64,000 bases of DNA from positions 34,444,576 through 34,508,575 of the forward strand of contig OZ020593.1 of assembly GCA_963971535.1 (NCBI GenBank), written 5' to 3'. Numbering within the stretch: the first letter of the stretch is position 1; each line of letters starts with the position of its first letter. Below, one piece after another: positions 38,263 through 49,900 of this stretch. Below the pieces are notes generated by a model. The model ran no database searches, was not told the origin of the DNA, and worked only from the letters and a program-made list of their open reading frames with translations. This stretch comes from Notolepis coatsorum. Taxonomy: Eukaryota; Chordata; Actinopteri; Aulopiformes; Paralepididae. Position numbers and translations under genes: made by a program.

Positions 38263-38626
38263 AATACTATAATAACAGTAGCCACTGCCAGAATAGTGTG
38301 ACACATGTATCGCGTGTGGTGACGAAGACAGAATATTGCGTTGTCTCAATCATTTTAACTATAAAAGTATGAGCTCAAAGTATGAGCTCACTGACTGAAA
38401 TTTCCAACAAAAAGCATCAATTGTCAAATAATATTGATCACATTAACTAGACTAGATGTTTTTGAGGAAATTAGAAAGGGAACAACAAATTAACCCTTGT
38501 GTCTGATCAGATTCTTATTTTTTTATAACTTTGCAGTGATTATGTTTGTAGCCAATATATGTGGCAAAGGTGTGTAATCTTTGAATTATCTTGGAGTTTT
38601 TTTTACTTTCTCTTTCATAAATTGTT

Positions 38627-38785
38627 TATTCAACTTCAGCCCCGATCATAACCACCACATTATTGTTTTTTTGTAATGTCAGATTTAACAACTCCTTCAG
38701 AAAAGTGGGAGTATTTCATTTTTAATCTGACATTACAAAAAAAACGAAAAATGGTTATGATCAGGGCTGAAGTTGAATAAAATAT
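38627..38785. repeat. Foldback element / large hairpin
   Basis: TTTATTCAACTTCAGCCCCGATCATAACC and the inner AATGTCAGATT words on the left recur inverted on the right (to 38785). The arms are about 55 bp with mismatches. One arm also occurs in the related hAT copy near 45250, so the hairpin belongs to the hAT. Confidence 0.85.
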
Positions 38786-39322
38786 TTATGGAAAAGAAAG
38801 TGGGAAATTATTTCAACATATAATCTTTTTATGGCGTTTTTCAATTTAGTCCCCTAATATGGTAAGAGTATAATACTTTAGTTTTCAGACACAATGGTTA
38901 AATTATTTATTTGTTTCTTGGCAGATTTAACATTGGGCTTTTGACAGGGGAGATGATGCATTGCATGGTAACGTTAGCTGCTGGTCCCTTGACCTTGGTG
39001 CAAGAAAACATTTGATAAATGTTGCCGGATTTAGCAGCAATTCTTGTAAGGACCTTTCTTTTTCTTTGTTTTATCCTTCTCTCCTCCACCCTTTCTCTTT
39101 CTTCCACTGTCCATCTCTTGACATCAACGTTAATTGACTTTCGCTCTATCTCTCCCGAGTCCCTCATGAACTACCTGGCTCACTGGCTGTAATTCTGCTA
39201 ACCTCGTTCCCAGTTTTATCTCCTCCGTGAGATAAAGACTGGTAAAGCACTACGGCCGAAAGTGTGAATCGGGTAGAATTTCCGGTGTATGTACTTCCCC
39301 TGGAAGCTGCCTCCGAACGGAC

Positions 39323-39583
39323 CTAACTTTTCCCGAATCCTGTCGGCAAACAAGCTAGAATGTCCCGGTCATGTAGTAAATTCTTCAGGCAAAGCCGTTG
39401 CAGTGGCTTAAACGAGGAAATATTGTGCACTTCACACGTTTCTATAATTGTTTTGTCGAAACCGGAAAGCCTGTAGCCGGTACTTCCTGTACTTCCGTTT
39501 TCACACTTTAGGATGCATAGCTTTACCAGCCTATTATTCTGCAGAGTGCCATCTGCCATTCTATTCGCCGCCTCCGCTGTCAA
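39323..39583 (-). pseudogene. RecQ-like DNA helicase exon captured in an hAT
   Basis: The minus-strand frame of 86 codons begins MTAEAANRMADGTLQNN and ends FKPLQRLCLKNLLHDRDILACLPTGFGKS (last part ILACLPTGFGKS). F-x-P-L-Q followed by a gap to R-D-I-L-x-x-L-P-T-G-x-G-K-S is the Q-like motif plus Walker A (motif I) of RecQ-family helicases. The frame stops directly after the GKS. There, AAAA is followed by GTTAGG, which could be a splice donor inside the Ser codon, so this may be a first exon. No downstream helicase motif (DEVH, motifs III-VI) is visible in the element, so it cannot encode a working helicase alone. Inferred to be host-derived or element-borne; I cannot tell which. Confidence 0.6.
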
Positions 39584-40177
39584 TCAGTTGTATTGCCTGG
39601 TCCCGCCTCCACCAATCACAAGCGGCAGCACGGCTCCATTTGTGTGTGTGTGATCCGCGAGAGGAAGAGAGTCAGAGAGATAGTTCTGCAACTCTGTCGC
39701 AGACAGTGAAATCCTGGTTGTTCCCCACCCACCTAGGTTATTTAACTATCGCGCCGCCACAACTAAAAACAATGGCCTGGCAAAAAAAAATTATAATAAT
39801 AATTTAAAAAAAAATCGATTTCTTTTTTATATACATTTTTTTATTTTTATTATCTGAGCAGGCCAGGCCACCGGGAAAACTCCTGGTGCTCCCGATGGCC
39901 AGTCCGGGCCTGGGGTTGACGTGCACGGGTGCCGACAGAGACAGCAGAGAACGAGTGAGCGAGAGAGCAGGAGAGAGAGAGATAGAGGGAGAGAGAGAGA
40001 GGGAGAGAGAGAGCGAGAGAGAGAGAGAGGGAGAGAGAGAGAGAGGGACATGCTGCTTTAGAGTACTTGATTAGAAATACAAAACAATACATTTTTACAG
40101 ATGTGTTCCATAGACTCACAGGAATTGTGTAAAGTTGCCCAAATAGTGAAAGGAATAGCAAGACATGTCCCCTTTAA

Positions 40178-41149
40178 AATCAACACAAGAGCACAGCGAG
40201 ATAGCGCCGCCTATTGCTGCTAGTAGAATGGAGCTAGGAAAACTCCACCTGTATTAGCATTTTAATAGGATGTTGACCAGCGACGAAACGTCTGGCCCCA
40301 CCATGGCTAATGTATGTCGTGAATTTGTTTGCGGGTACTCAACGATATTTAATTCTTGCATATAACTGGTGGGATTGGAGACTTGTGTGTTGGTGGGTGG
40401 GATGTCGGAGGATGGGGGGGGTTGTCATCTCAAACCTTGGCCCCCTTGGCACCTTCGCCCATGGCAGTGGTTAATGACTGAGGGGCCCACACATCTGCCA
40501 GGCCCCCAGATGCCTTCTCTGAGCATTTGATCAGGAAATATTTATAACCCACTGTGTCAGACCACAGAGGCACATTAAGCCCGGTTCCACTGGCAGACGC
40601 AGGAAAACAGATGCTGCATCATCAAATGACTGGCAAAGCACCACAGCCACTACGCGTGAACATCCCACCTCATCCATCTCTCCTTACACCCGCCATCTCT
40701 GGAGGAGGTTATCCAATACGCAGGTGCCAGCTGCCAATTGGGCGCTGTGTGTTATATTTCAGATCTCTAAGACGGTGCGACGTGTTACACTACTTGATTT
40801 CTCACACATAAACATCCGAGCGGGCGGACTGTCATCTCAGATGGTCACTTTGCATATCCAGAAATAACATCTAAAGGCATATTATCATAATATACACGCA
40901 GTGGAAAAAATAACTTGTTGTGATGCCAACTTGCTTGATTGACAAGATAATTATATCAGGTACTTGTGGTCTAGTTCCACACTTTTTAGTGCAGAAGGAT
41001 GACGCCATGTATTAATGTACCAACGTTGTGTTGTGTGTCAAATGCAAATGAGCCAAGGAATGAGGTTGACGTGGGTCGTCTTCTCTCTTAACAAAACCAT
41101 GTGACAGTCTTTTCCTTTAGCCAAGTTCAAATTAAAACACAAAACTGTA
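40178..41149. other. Intergenic sequence
   Basis: No coding or repeat feature recognised. An open frame of 85 codons at 40554-40811 has no recognisable domain. Confidence 0.45.
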
Positions 41150-41166
41150 TGAAATGGTCTATTTTT

Positions 41167-41633
41167 TTTTATCCGCTTTTTCTCCTCTTTTTCAATTTTT
41201 TCTCCCATCCCAATTCCACTGTGCCAATTCTCCCCTCCCCTGTCTTGAACGTTGCTCACATATGCCCCCCACTGGCCGGTTGTAGGGAGGATAGGACCCT
41301 TGCATCACGTGTCCCCTCCGATACACAAGGAGGCAGCCTGTCACATCTTTTCACCTGCCAGCGCGGACTCTCATTGGCGAGGTGTAACATGTGTCAAGCT
41401 CACACTACCCCCGCTATTTCCTGTCTCTGCTGTGCAGGCGTCCCCAACCGACCTGTAGGAGTCGCTGTCCACAACGTCCAGATTACCACCCATCGACTTC
41501 CACCCGCTAACTCTGCCAATTGAGTTAGTATGATGGCTGGCCCAAGCCGGAGGCAACGCAGACAGCCGGAGTCGAACCCGGTATCTCTTGCGTTGGTGAT
41601 GAGCGCAATGTCCGCTGCGCCACCCAGCCGCCC
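41167..41633 (-). mobile_element. tRNA-derived SINE, copy 4 of 5
   Basis: Minus-strand SINE with head GGGTGGCGCAGCGGACATTG and a good box B GGGTTCGACTCC near 41570. Flanked by a 17-bp perfect duplication TGAAATGGTCTATTTTT (41150-41166, 41634-41650), showing recent insertion. Confidence 0.95.
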
Positions 41634-41713
41634 TGAAATGGTCTATTTTTCAATGTTATTCTCCAACAAGAAATGTAAAAACAGCCATTTGGCATTTTAT
41701 TTGTGAATGAAAC

Positions 41714-42292
41714 TGTTACGTCTCGGGGTATTGAACCCAATATGCAGATACAGAGTAATGATAGACAGGTCTTGTTCAAACCCAGTTTGGGTATATTTAA
41801 TGATTTAATAGAATGGTCATGTGTTCAGGCAGGGGTCGATACACAGGGGGAGCACTCGTACAGTCCAGGGGCGTGCACGGGGCAGGAGAGTCAGACAGAC
41901 AGGGGTTGATAGACAGGTATGGAATAGTCAGCCAGACAGGGGTCAACACGGGTACAGGGTAGTCAGCCAGGCCGAAATCAAAACGGGTGCAGGTCCTCAT
42001 ACGTTCCAGGAAAAGGCAAGGAGAGTTTGTCACGCAGGCAGGGATCAGAGCACGTCTTGTAGAGAGCCAGAGAACAGGGTGAAGAGCCAGGAAGGAGTGC
42101 GGGGAAGGATGAGAACAAGGGTTAGACACAGTCGAAGAACAATGGGCTAGAGAACAATACGAGAGAGTAGAATAACACAAACTGGGAAATACGAAGTTAC
42201 GATCTGGGGCAGGGTTATATTACTGATGTAATTGGCCCACTGACGTCAATCAGCTGCTCCCAGAATCAGATGCACTCTCCACCTCACTTAAC

Positions 42293-42373
<81 letters not shown>

Positions 42374-42404
42374 GGAGAGAGAAGCCAGGTAGGAAACCGT
42401 GACA
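41714..42404 (-). mobile_element. Solo LTR (fossil)
   Basis: A 691-bp unit bounded TGTTACG...CGTGACA (so TG...CA) with a perfect 5-bp duplication GAAAC on each side (41709-41713, 42405-42409). Read on the minus strand it runs from TGTCACGG past CCAAT and AATATAACC promoter-like words to an ATTAAA signal, the layout of an LTR. No internal region is attached. Probably the product of LTR-LTR recombination, Gypsy/ERV-type by target length. Contains a (GA)n array (42294-42370). Confidence 0.75.
42294..42370. repeat. (GA)n microsatellite
   Basis: Pure GA dinucleotides inside the solo LTR. Confidence 0.97.
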
Positions 42405-42587
42405 GAAACCAAATTAGATATCTGCTCAAATGCTGCTTTTTCCTTTTGCCAAGTAAAAGAAAACATTTAACATCCAATCTGAAAATAGATTGTTTCGATA
42501 ATTTACTGTGCTTTGTTTGAGTTACAGCGAATGGAATCTCTGATCAATGGTTTTTCATTTTGGAAAGTGTGAAATTAAAAACTGAAG

Positions 42588-42635
42588 TGGGCGTGGTTTA
42601 CCTGAGGCATGGACGTGGTTTACCTGAGGCGTGGA
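42588..42635. repeat. 22-bp minisatellite, left remnant
   Basis: Two units of the GTGGTTTACCTGAGGCGTGGAC repeat, cut off from the main array at 45.7-46.5 kb by the hAT insertion. Confidence 0.95.
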
Positions 42636-43115
42636 CAGGGACGTTGAAAGGGGGGGTGCGGGGGGGGGCTGCAGCACCTCCTCTCAATTATTGCAAAAAA
42701 ATTATAAAAAAAATATATATATATATATATATTTTTTGTAATGTTTTTTTTTATGACAGTATTTATATATTTGTATATACTGTAACTGTATAACTGTAAC
42801 ACTGTATATTATAAGTTTATCCTGCTCAAAGCACTTAACCATTTTAATATTGTGTGTATTGAGCCGTACTGTATTGTAGCCATTCTCCAATCTGTCATTA
42901 CACTACTGTATGTACACAATCATACGTGTAAAACCGAGTAGATTTTCGAGTGATGACAGACTGTCACAGACTGATTGAATGACAGGTGAAACAACTAATT
43001 GTATTCACCCCCCGTCTCCCGCCCTTCCCACGCGCCACGAACCACTGAGCTACTGTGATACAGTGCTTGCGCAGTCAGTCGATTTTAGCTAGTAGTCAGA
43101 CTTTGCTAGCACAGA

Positions 43116-43260
43116 ATGTCTCACTCGCAGAAAAGAAAAAGATCAGATTTATTTTCTAAACGTCCCGCCGGTCCCAGTGACAGTCCCACTAAATCTGATA
43201 AACGTCAGAGAGAGACAGAGACGACAGGTTCAGCCTCAGCATCAGGTATTGAAGAGTTAA
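43116..43260 (+). pseudogene. hAT transposase N-terminal fragment
   Basis: MSHSQKRKRSDLFSKRPAGP opens a basic, Ser/Lys/Arg-rich segment reaching GIEELTE, where the nested DNA element cuts it. The basic start and Ser-rich linker resemble ZMYM/TTF-type hAT transposases, but no BED finger is visible. Confidence 0.5.
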
Positions 43261-43265
43261 CTGAG

Positions 43266-44317
43266 GCCCCATCCACACGAGCGCTGGTTTTAATATAACC
43301 ATGATTGTATGTGCGCAGTTGCACTGTTCGGCCACACACAACCGGGGATTTGCTACACTGCAACCGCGGTCTTTGAAACCGGTGCCCAGGGTGAAGTTTT
43401 GCGGTTTTGCAGTTGCGTGTGGGCATAGCAACCGAGGTTATTCCCAGTGTTTACAGCAGAGCTGTCGCAATTATTTCCCATGTTCACGGCAGACCGCAGG
43501 GTAGAGAGATTAGAGCAGAGCCAGCTACACCAGTGTTTACAGCAGAGCTGTCCCAAGTAGTGTTATATGAAAATGATTGTAACAAACTTTTGTTCAAAAC
43601 GTATCGTCTGTGTTGAAGAGTGTTGTGATCGACTGATGTCTGTTGACGCTCAGAGAAAACATGTAGCTGCAGCTAAACTAAACTCATGTGTTGTCAAGTT
43701 ATTGTTATAAGGAACCCAGTCCAGACTGCATCCCCTTAACAATTGTTTGTATTGAGCCGTATTGTATTGTACCCATTCTGCAATGTGTTAAATAACGTTT
43801 GCATCCATTTCATATCGGTAACGTTACCACATTACGTTAGCATTTAAGCTATATACTATACATGGATATAGCCATTCACATTAGCATGTAGCTAACAACA
43901 CCGGCGGTCTTTTGTGAGACTAAACTATCCGCTCTTGGTGGTAAATTGTGTTGCTGATGGTTTTGTTTCATCAACAAAATGAGAGGCAGAACACACAGTG
44001 AATGTATCCGTTTGTTTATTGCAGTTTCTTTCTTTGCTGAAAATATATGTTCCGTTGGCAAAATGATCAATAGGGTCCAGCTGTGTTTCTAAACAGGAAG
44101 TTTAGTGAGCGTTCAGCCTTTTCTGATTGGTTGAAATGGCCTTCATGTCTGAACAACATCGCCGCCTACTGTTTTGGCATTGTACTACATGTAACGGTTG
44201 CTGGTGCCGCGGGTACGCAGTTATACACGGTTGTTCACCTGTGTTCACCTGTGTGGACGGAGTTTATTTTTTTCAAACTTCGGTTATATTAAATCCAAAC
44301 GCTCGTGTGGACAGGGC
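43266..44317. mobile_element. Nested nonautonomous DNA transposon, CTGAG duplication
   Basis: Ends GCCCCATCCACACGAGCG and (inverted) GCCCTGTCCACACGAGCG, 16 of 18 identical, with similarity continuing to an AATATAACC word. CTGAG flanks both sides (43261-43265, 44318-44322). 1,052 bp, non-coding, containing a LINE tail (about 43720-43805). Superfamily uncertain. Confidence 0.8.
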
Positions 44318-44390
44318 CTGAGTCTGTTCCCCTATACCCCCCCTCGGGCGCCAGGGGCTTCCACTGAGGGGTGATGCAAATAGGGATGGG

Positions 44391-44815
44391 GTGTTATGGC
44401 AGCTCATGATGGAAAGAGTGCGCACCGAGTCTGATCCCAAGTTGAAGAATTGGCTCCAAAAGAGAGACAACTGGATGTCCAACAACATCCAAAACGAAAT
44501 CTTACAGCTGCTTGCCCATGATATTCAGCGACAAATTAGAGGCAAAGCATCCAAAAGCCCATTCTTTGGCTTGAGCGCTGACGGAACCACTGATGTCACT
44601 AACTGGAACAGAACAATTCTCGTGTAATATACAGTTTGCGGATGACAACTTGGAAGCTCAGAACTTCTTTTGGGATTTTTACAATGCCCGGCCCAGACAC
44701 AACAGCCGAGACGCTGTTTTTGTGTATAAAATACTTTTACGCCTCGACCTGCCCATGGAGAGGCTGATAGGATACTGTTTTGACGGGGCCAGCAACATGT
44801 CTGGGGGGTATAGGC
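44391..44815 (+). pseudogene. hAT transposase core fragment
   Basis: Frame one gives SPFFGLSADGTTDVTN and frame two CNIQFADDNLEAQNFFWDFY, then LLRLDLPMERLIGYCFDGASNMSG. These match the hAT catalytic region, with the first acidic residue in LSADGTTD and the second in CFDGASNMSG. A one-base shift near 44600-44620 separates the frames, and the C-terminal dimerisation domain is gone. Similar to ZMYM/ZNF862-like hAT relatives. Confidence 0.85.
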
Positions 44816-44965
44816 TAGACCAGGGGCGACCCAAAAAAAACGGTGTCAGAGAGCCGCGACCCCCACTATTATAGGAGGTAAAAAAAAAATGGAAATGGAA
44901 ATGTATGGTTGAAACATGCAAACGTTCAAACGCACACACACTAATAAGCATTGGAGGCTTTTAAC

Positions 44966-45625
44966 CAGGGCCGGACTGGGGAAATCATTCAGGCCAGGAA
45001 ATATAGCCCCAGTCAGGCCACTTTTTAAGCAGGGGGTCTGGGGGTCCCCCACCAGGAATTTTTTTGTTACAAAGACTTCATTTCCTGCATTCTGGTGCAG
45101 GAATCTTTTTTATTTGTACCCTTTAAATGCCAGTGTTTGTGATGGCATCACAAATTATTGTTAAAAAACAGGCTAGCATATGTATGATTAGCAACAACAC
45201 AGATTTTTATGGATTTTCAGTTTTTTGTAATTGATAAATACAATATTTTATTCAACTTCAGGCCCTGATCATAACACCACATATTCATTTTATAATTCTA
45301 ACCCTTTAAATGCCAGTGTGTGTGATGGCATATATTTGCAATATATCAAATGCAAAGTAAATTTTTCTGGGGGGGATTATTACAGGCTAGCATGTGTCAA
45401 TGATTAGCAGTTTTTCGTAAGGGTCCCGCCTCCAACAATCACATGCGGCTCCCTTTGTGTGTGTGTGTGAGAGCAAGAGAGAGAGAGAGATAGTTCTCCA
45501 ACTTGTGTGAGTTGCAGTGATCTCCTGGTTGTTCCCCACCTAGGTTATCTAACTATTGCGCTGGTGCAACTAGAAACACTGGCCTGGCCTGCTTCTAAGT
45601 TCAGTGGCCTGACCGCAAAAAAAAA
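44966..45625. mobile_element. Shorter relative of the 37.3-kb hAT, truncated
   Basis: Starts CAGGGCCGGACTGGGGAAAT and follows the 37.3-kb copy through GCCCCAGTCAGGCCAC, the TTCAACTTCAGGCC hairpin arm, and GTGATCTCCTGGTTGTTCCCC. It lacks the helicase exon and the far terminus. Confidence 0.8.
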
Positions 45626-45693
45626 AAAAAAAAAAATGTATCATCTGGCGACCCCCCAGCATCCCCTGCCGTTTTATAGTTCCAACGTGCCTG

Positions 45694-46468
45694 GGCGTGG
45701 ACGTGGTTTACCTGAGGCGTGGGCGTGGTTTACCTGAGGCATGGACGTGGTTTACCTGAGGCATGGACGTGGTGTACCTGAGGCGTGGGTGTGGTTTACC
45801 TGAGGCGTGGGCGTGGTTTACCTGAGGTGTGGACGTGGTTTACCTGAGGCGTGGGCGTGGTTTACCTGAGGCGTGGACGTGGTTTACCTGAGGCGTGGAC
45901 GTGGTTTACCTGAGGCATGGACGTGGTTTACCTGAGGCATGGACGTGGTTTACCTGAGGCGTGGGCGTGGTTTACCTGAGGCATGGACGTGGTTTACCTG
46001 AGGCATGGACGTGGTTTACCTGAGGCGTGGACGTGGTTTACCTGAGGCGTGGGCGTGGTTTACCTGAGGCGTGGACGTGGTTTACCTGAGGCGTGGGCAT
46101 GGTTTACCTGAGGCGTGGACGTGGTTTACCTGAGGCGTGGACGTGGTTTACCTGAGGCATGGACGTGGTTTACCTGAGGCATGGACATGGTTTACCTGAG
46201 GCGTGGGCGTGGTTTACCTGAGGCATGGACGTGGTTTACCTGAGGCATGGACGTGGTTTACCTGAGGCGTGGACGTGGTTTACCTGAGGCGTGGGCGTGG
46301 TTTACCTGAGGCGTGGGCGTGGTTTACCTGAGGCATGGGCATGGTTTACCTGAGGCGTGGACGTGGTTTACCTGAGGCGTGGACGTGGTTTACCTGAGGC
46401 GTGGGCGTGGTTTACCTGAGGCGTGGGCGTGGTTTACCTGAGGCGTGGGCGTGGTTTATCTGAGGCGT
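45694..46468. repeat. 22-bp minisatellite, main array (~35 units)
   Basis: Unit GTGGTTTACCTGAGGCGTGGAC, with the common alternatives CATGG/CGTGG and GGGCG/GGACG between units. Variants occur in repeating groups, indicating higher-order duplications. Confidence 0.97.
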
Positions 46469-46470
46469 GT

Positions 46471-46791
46471 GTTATTTGTGTCTGTTCGCTCTGGTCGTGT
46501 CTGGCTCCTCAACTTTGTAACGCTACCACTTAACCAGGCGGGCAAGGAAACACTAAATGGTAAGCTGCTTGGGTCATGCTTTGTGGACAGTTTTAATACA
46601 ATTTGATTGTCTCAGATTATTACCTAGAAAGACATCCAACTTTTGTAGTTTGTTTCACATTAGAGCTTTACTAACCTTGGTTAGTAGCTAACATTATGTA
46701 GCCAGCAAGTTAATGATACAAACAGTAACGTTAACAGCATAGCAGACAAGTGCCAGACTAGTGTGGCAACAATAACTAGATATGGTATATT
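46471..46791. other. Short unique spacer
   Basis: No feature recognised between the minisatellite and the DIRS-type element. Confidence 0.5.
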
Positions 46792-46813
46792 GTTCTGTAT
46801 CGTATCGCTCTCG

Positions 46814-46960
46814 CTCGGCATCGCTCTCTGCACTATCTCGCATACGTGCACGCGCACTGAATAAAGACCACAATGTACCTTTAATCCCAATATTTGTCTG
46901 ACCACACCCCTATCAGCTTACCCATATAAGCAGGGGTGGGGCCACCCACTCTCCTCCTTC
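46814..46960 (+). repeat. DIRS left inverted terminal repeat
   Basis: 147 bp, a perfect inverted match to 52041-52187, with weaker similarity continuing inward to about 46976. Confidence 0.95.
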
Positions 46961-49900
46961 TCGCTTTCACCACAAGGAAGAAGTGCCTCGGTAGATCCCC
47001 ACACTTGACACCATGATGGAAGAAAGGTTTAGGAGCAGCTTTGGGAAACAAGGATACGTTGACATCATATCTTTATTTTCTCTCTCACTATTTTCGAGAA
47101 AATACGGCGATATTGTCTTCGTACTGGAGTGTCTGGAAGATGATGATCATTCTAAAAACCCTCCACCGGTTTTCGTATTGGGAGCACGCCGCTGCATGCT
47201 TCTCAACTGCAGTTCCTTGCTGTGTTTGTTGGGGTGAAACCTGTCAGGCCACAGCTGAACTGTCGGACATGCCGCTGTTGTGAGAAGCGGTGCGTTCCAG
47301 GTTGGGTGAGTAGTGTTTGCTGGCGGGCTCCACTTGTCTGTTAGTGCTATGGGGGCTACTTGACAAAGTTTATGGAAACCGGCCCCAGGCTAGGGTCCTT
47401 TGTTTAGCCACCTAGGCGACAGAAGGCCTTGGTCTGAAGACCATTATAGTTTTAACTAGTGGGCCGCGACCATTGACACTGGTGATCCCTGTGTGTTCTG
47501 GACGAGTGGATTCTCTCTGTCACCGTGTTAAGGCCCCATATTTCATATCCAAATGAGAGTATTCCTTCACGAGGGGAAATGTGCATGTAATGTGCGATAG
47601 CGGCAGATTCATGTTCAAAGTCAGCTACACAGGCCAGTTGGTACAGTGCTGATTCCGTCGGATGTGGTAAAGTCACCGTTGTGAAGCGGTGTTGACATCT
47701 TGTTTTCTCTTTTCTCTTAAAAAGTGAGGAGAGGTTCAGAACGGCGGCCTGTCTGGGTGAGTGTTATGTCATTGTTTACATGTTCATAGCTTACGGTTAG
47801 CCAGTCAGCTGTTAACTGCTGCGTTAGCCTGCTGGATCGCTGCATGGCCTGCTTAGGGCCTACTATTAGCCAGTCAGCTGTTAGCTGCGGGGCTAGCATG
47901 TCGTGGTCGCTAGGTAACGTTAGCTTGCTGCTATGGGCCATGGCTGGCGCGGGGTAGCTTAGCTTCTCGCGCGCCGCCGTGAGCTCGCTTCTGATCGCGT
48001 GCGTCGTTAGCTCGGCGTGTCGCGAGCAGAAGCAGTAGCACCCGAACGGTTGGAGCGGCCGTTAGCTTGATGCTATTCCGTTGAACGTGCTTTGATTTTA
48101 ACATGTTTTACACTCTTGACCACGACGTCATCCTTGACAGGGGATGTTTCGTCGACCCTGCCCTGAGCCAGGACGGCAAGGTTGCATCAACAGGGGACTG
48201 TAGTGCGGGTTGGGGCGGTGACGCTGCCCAGTTCGGACAACACAGGAGCGGCTGTGTTCCTACGGTGTCTGTGACTGCACTTCGCTGATCTGCGTTCCGG
48301 GTAGGAACGGGGTTGACCAGACCTCATAACACGTCTTCTGGTTTTACTTTTTCTAAATGTATTGTGAATAACGGTGTTTTTCCCAAAACGTGTGTTGCTA
48401 CAATGCATTTAGGATACGTTGCGGGTTATGTGTGAGCTGTTTTTGTCACTGGCAGTTAGCTTCTCCGTGCAAATCGGGGAATGATCTGGTTGTTGTGTGA
48501 GAAACATCATGGTGTTTATATGCACCGTGTACTCACAACTAAGGTAACTAACCTATGAAGCTATGCTTGGTGACAAGTGAGTAAAAGAATGTTCTTTCTC
48601 AGACTGTAATGACAATGAACAGTGTGTTCACACATTAACAGGTTTTCCTGTTTTAACTGGCCGTATTGAGGGTAAAATAGGAGGATTGTGTTTCCCCCCC
48701 GGTTCCCTGGGGACTTTTTCATCCTCCTATCAGACATGTTGTGCATTAATTGTGTCTTTTGTGTGGTAGGGATACGATGTAACTCTTAGCTTGATTGCTG
48801 AGGTTGTGCTAAATCTGCTGGAGAAACTTATTTCCTAAAGGGAAATTGGTTTGGTTGCTGTCATGTGTGCTTAGCAAGGCCTGTGGTCGATACTAATCAA
48901 GAATGATGTATTCTCTCATTGTGAAAAAAACGGCGTTCCTCTGTTGAGTGTTTTTGCCATTTTTTGTAGGTGATGATGGGTTGTGTGTGTCATGTGACCT
49001 ACAACTGGGTTGTACTGGCCACAGAAGCACATGTGTATGTTGGACCGGGGTTCTTAGAGCCCTCTCTATTCTGTGTTTTTCCTTAGTAAAAATCAGATAG
49101 CAGGTTAGCTCATGCGCTGTGTGGAGCTGTGAAACGCTTCATAGAGCTGACTATGACTGTGTCATATTCTCTTTTTGTCGTTACATCGTATCATGGGTGT
49201 GGGGTCGTAAAGGGGTGAACTGGTAACCTTTCCTCTCCCCATTGTTCTGTCGGTCAGGGGTACACCCCCTGTCCTTCAAGGTTCCCGTCACGTGGCGGTT
49301 CGGCACATTACGGGGGGGAGGGAGTTCCTGGTCCCACGGCCTGGTATATTGGGCGTGTGCACCGCAGGAATTCCCCCGCCATAGAGTACGTCACCGTGCG
49401 CGTCTCTGTTGGTAGGACTTCCGTGTGCTGTTCAGGTCCATGTGATGGATCTGTTTTCAGGGGGGGTGGTCAGGGCTCCTCCTCACCAAGCGCCTATTCA
49501 GGCCTTCTGTGAGTTCGGACTCCTTCTTCCATGTGAGGAAGCCTCCATCAGAGTACAGAGCCTTCCTCCTCAGATTGTCAAAGTGAGTGGACCCTCTAGA
49601 AGGGTCCTTTTCTATTGTATGTATATTCGATTCAATTCGTTTATTGAGTGTGTATGGGTTCAGTGCCTCTTCCCCGGAGGCCCTAAAACCAGTTTTTTAC
49701 ATGGCTCAAGGTGCAATATATTCTTTTCAATCTGTACAGCTCGCGTGGGAAGTCTCTCTGGGGATCCCCGTCTCTTTCCTATGGGAGGGTGGTGGGATGT
49801 AAAAATGTGAACATTTTTTACCCCGGCTGTGTAGACTGGGATACATACTGTTGATGCTTCCTTCTTTCTATTCCAGAAGTGTTGGAGTTAGGGAGTGTCA

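Larger units (their letters stand above)
37320..39912. mobile_element. hAT element carrying a RecQ-like helicase exon
   Basis: Ends CAGGGCCGGACTGG and CCAGTCCGGGCCTG, and a perfect 8-bp duplication GGGTTGAC on both sides (37312-37319, 39913-39920). 2,593 bp. Inside are a SINE, two hairpins and, on the minus strand, a helicase-like exon. No hAT transposase was recognised. A shorter relative lies at 44966-45625. Confidence 0.93.
37097..40177. mobile_element. T2/Kolobok-like MITE split by an hAT
   Basis: Left TTAAAGG at 37097 and right CCTTTAA ending at 40177, with inner sequences matching the intact copy at 28476-29182 on both sides (for example ATAAATGGCCTTTTCCAGTG at 37115 and GTGTTCCATAGACTCACAGGAAT at 40105). 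The hAT at 37320-39912 sits between. Without it, the MITE is about 480 bp. Confidence 0.85.
42636..45693 (+). mobile_element. hAT element with broken transposase, inserted in a minisatellite
   Basis: Ends CAGGGACGTTGAAA and TTCCAACGTGCCTG, with a perfect 8-bp duplication GGCGTGGA (42628-42635, 45694-45701) taken from the minisatellite unit. The interior has a transposase N-terminus (43116-43260), a nested 1.05-kb DNA element (43266-44317), a central transposase piece (44391-44810) and a nested shorter relative of the 37.3-kb hAT (44966-45625). Confidence 0.92.

Noticed and set aside
47013-47237. 74-codon frame near the left DIRS repeat
   Set aside because: It starts just inside the terminal repeat, where a coding region could begin, but shows no recognisable motif.
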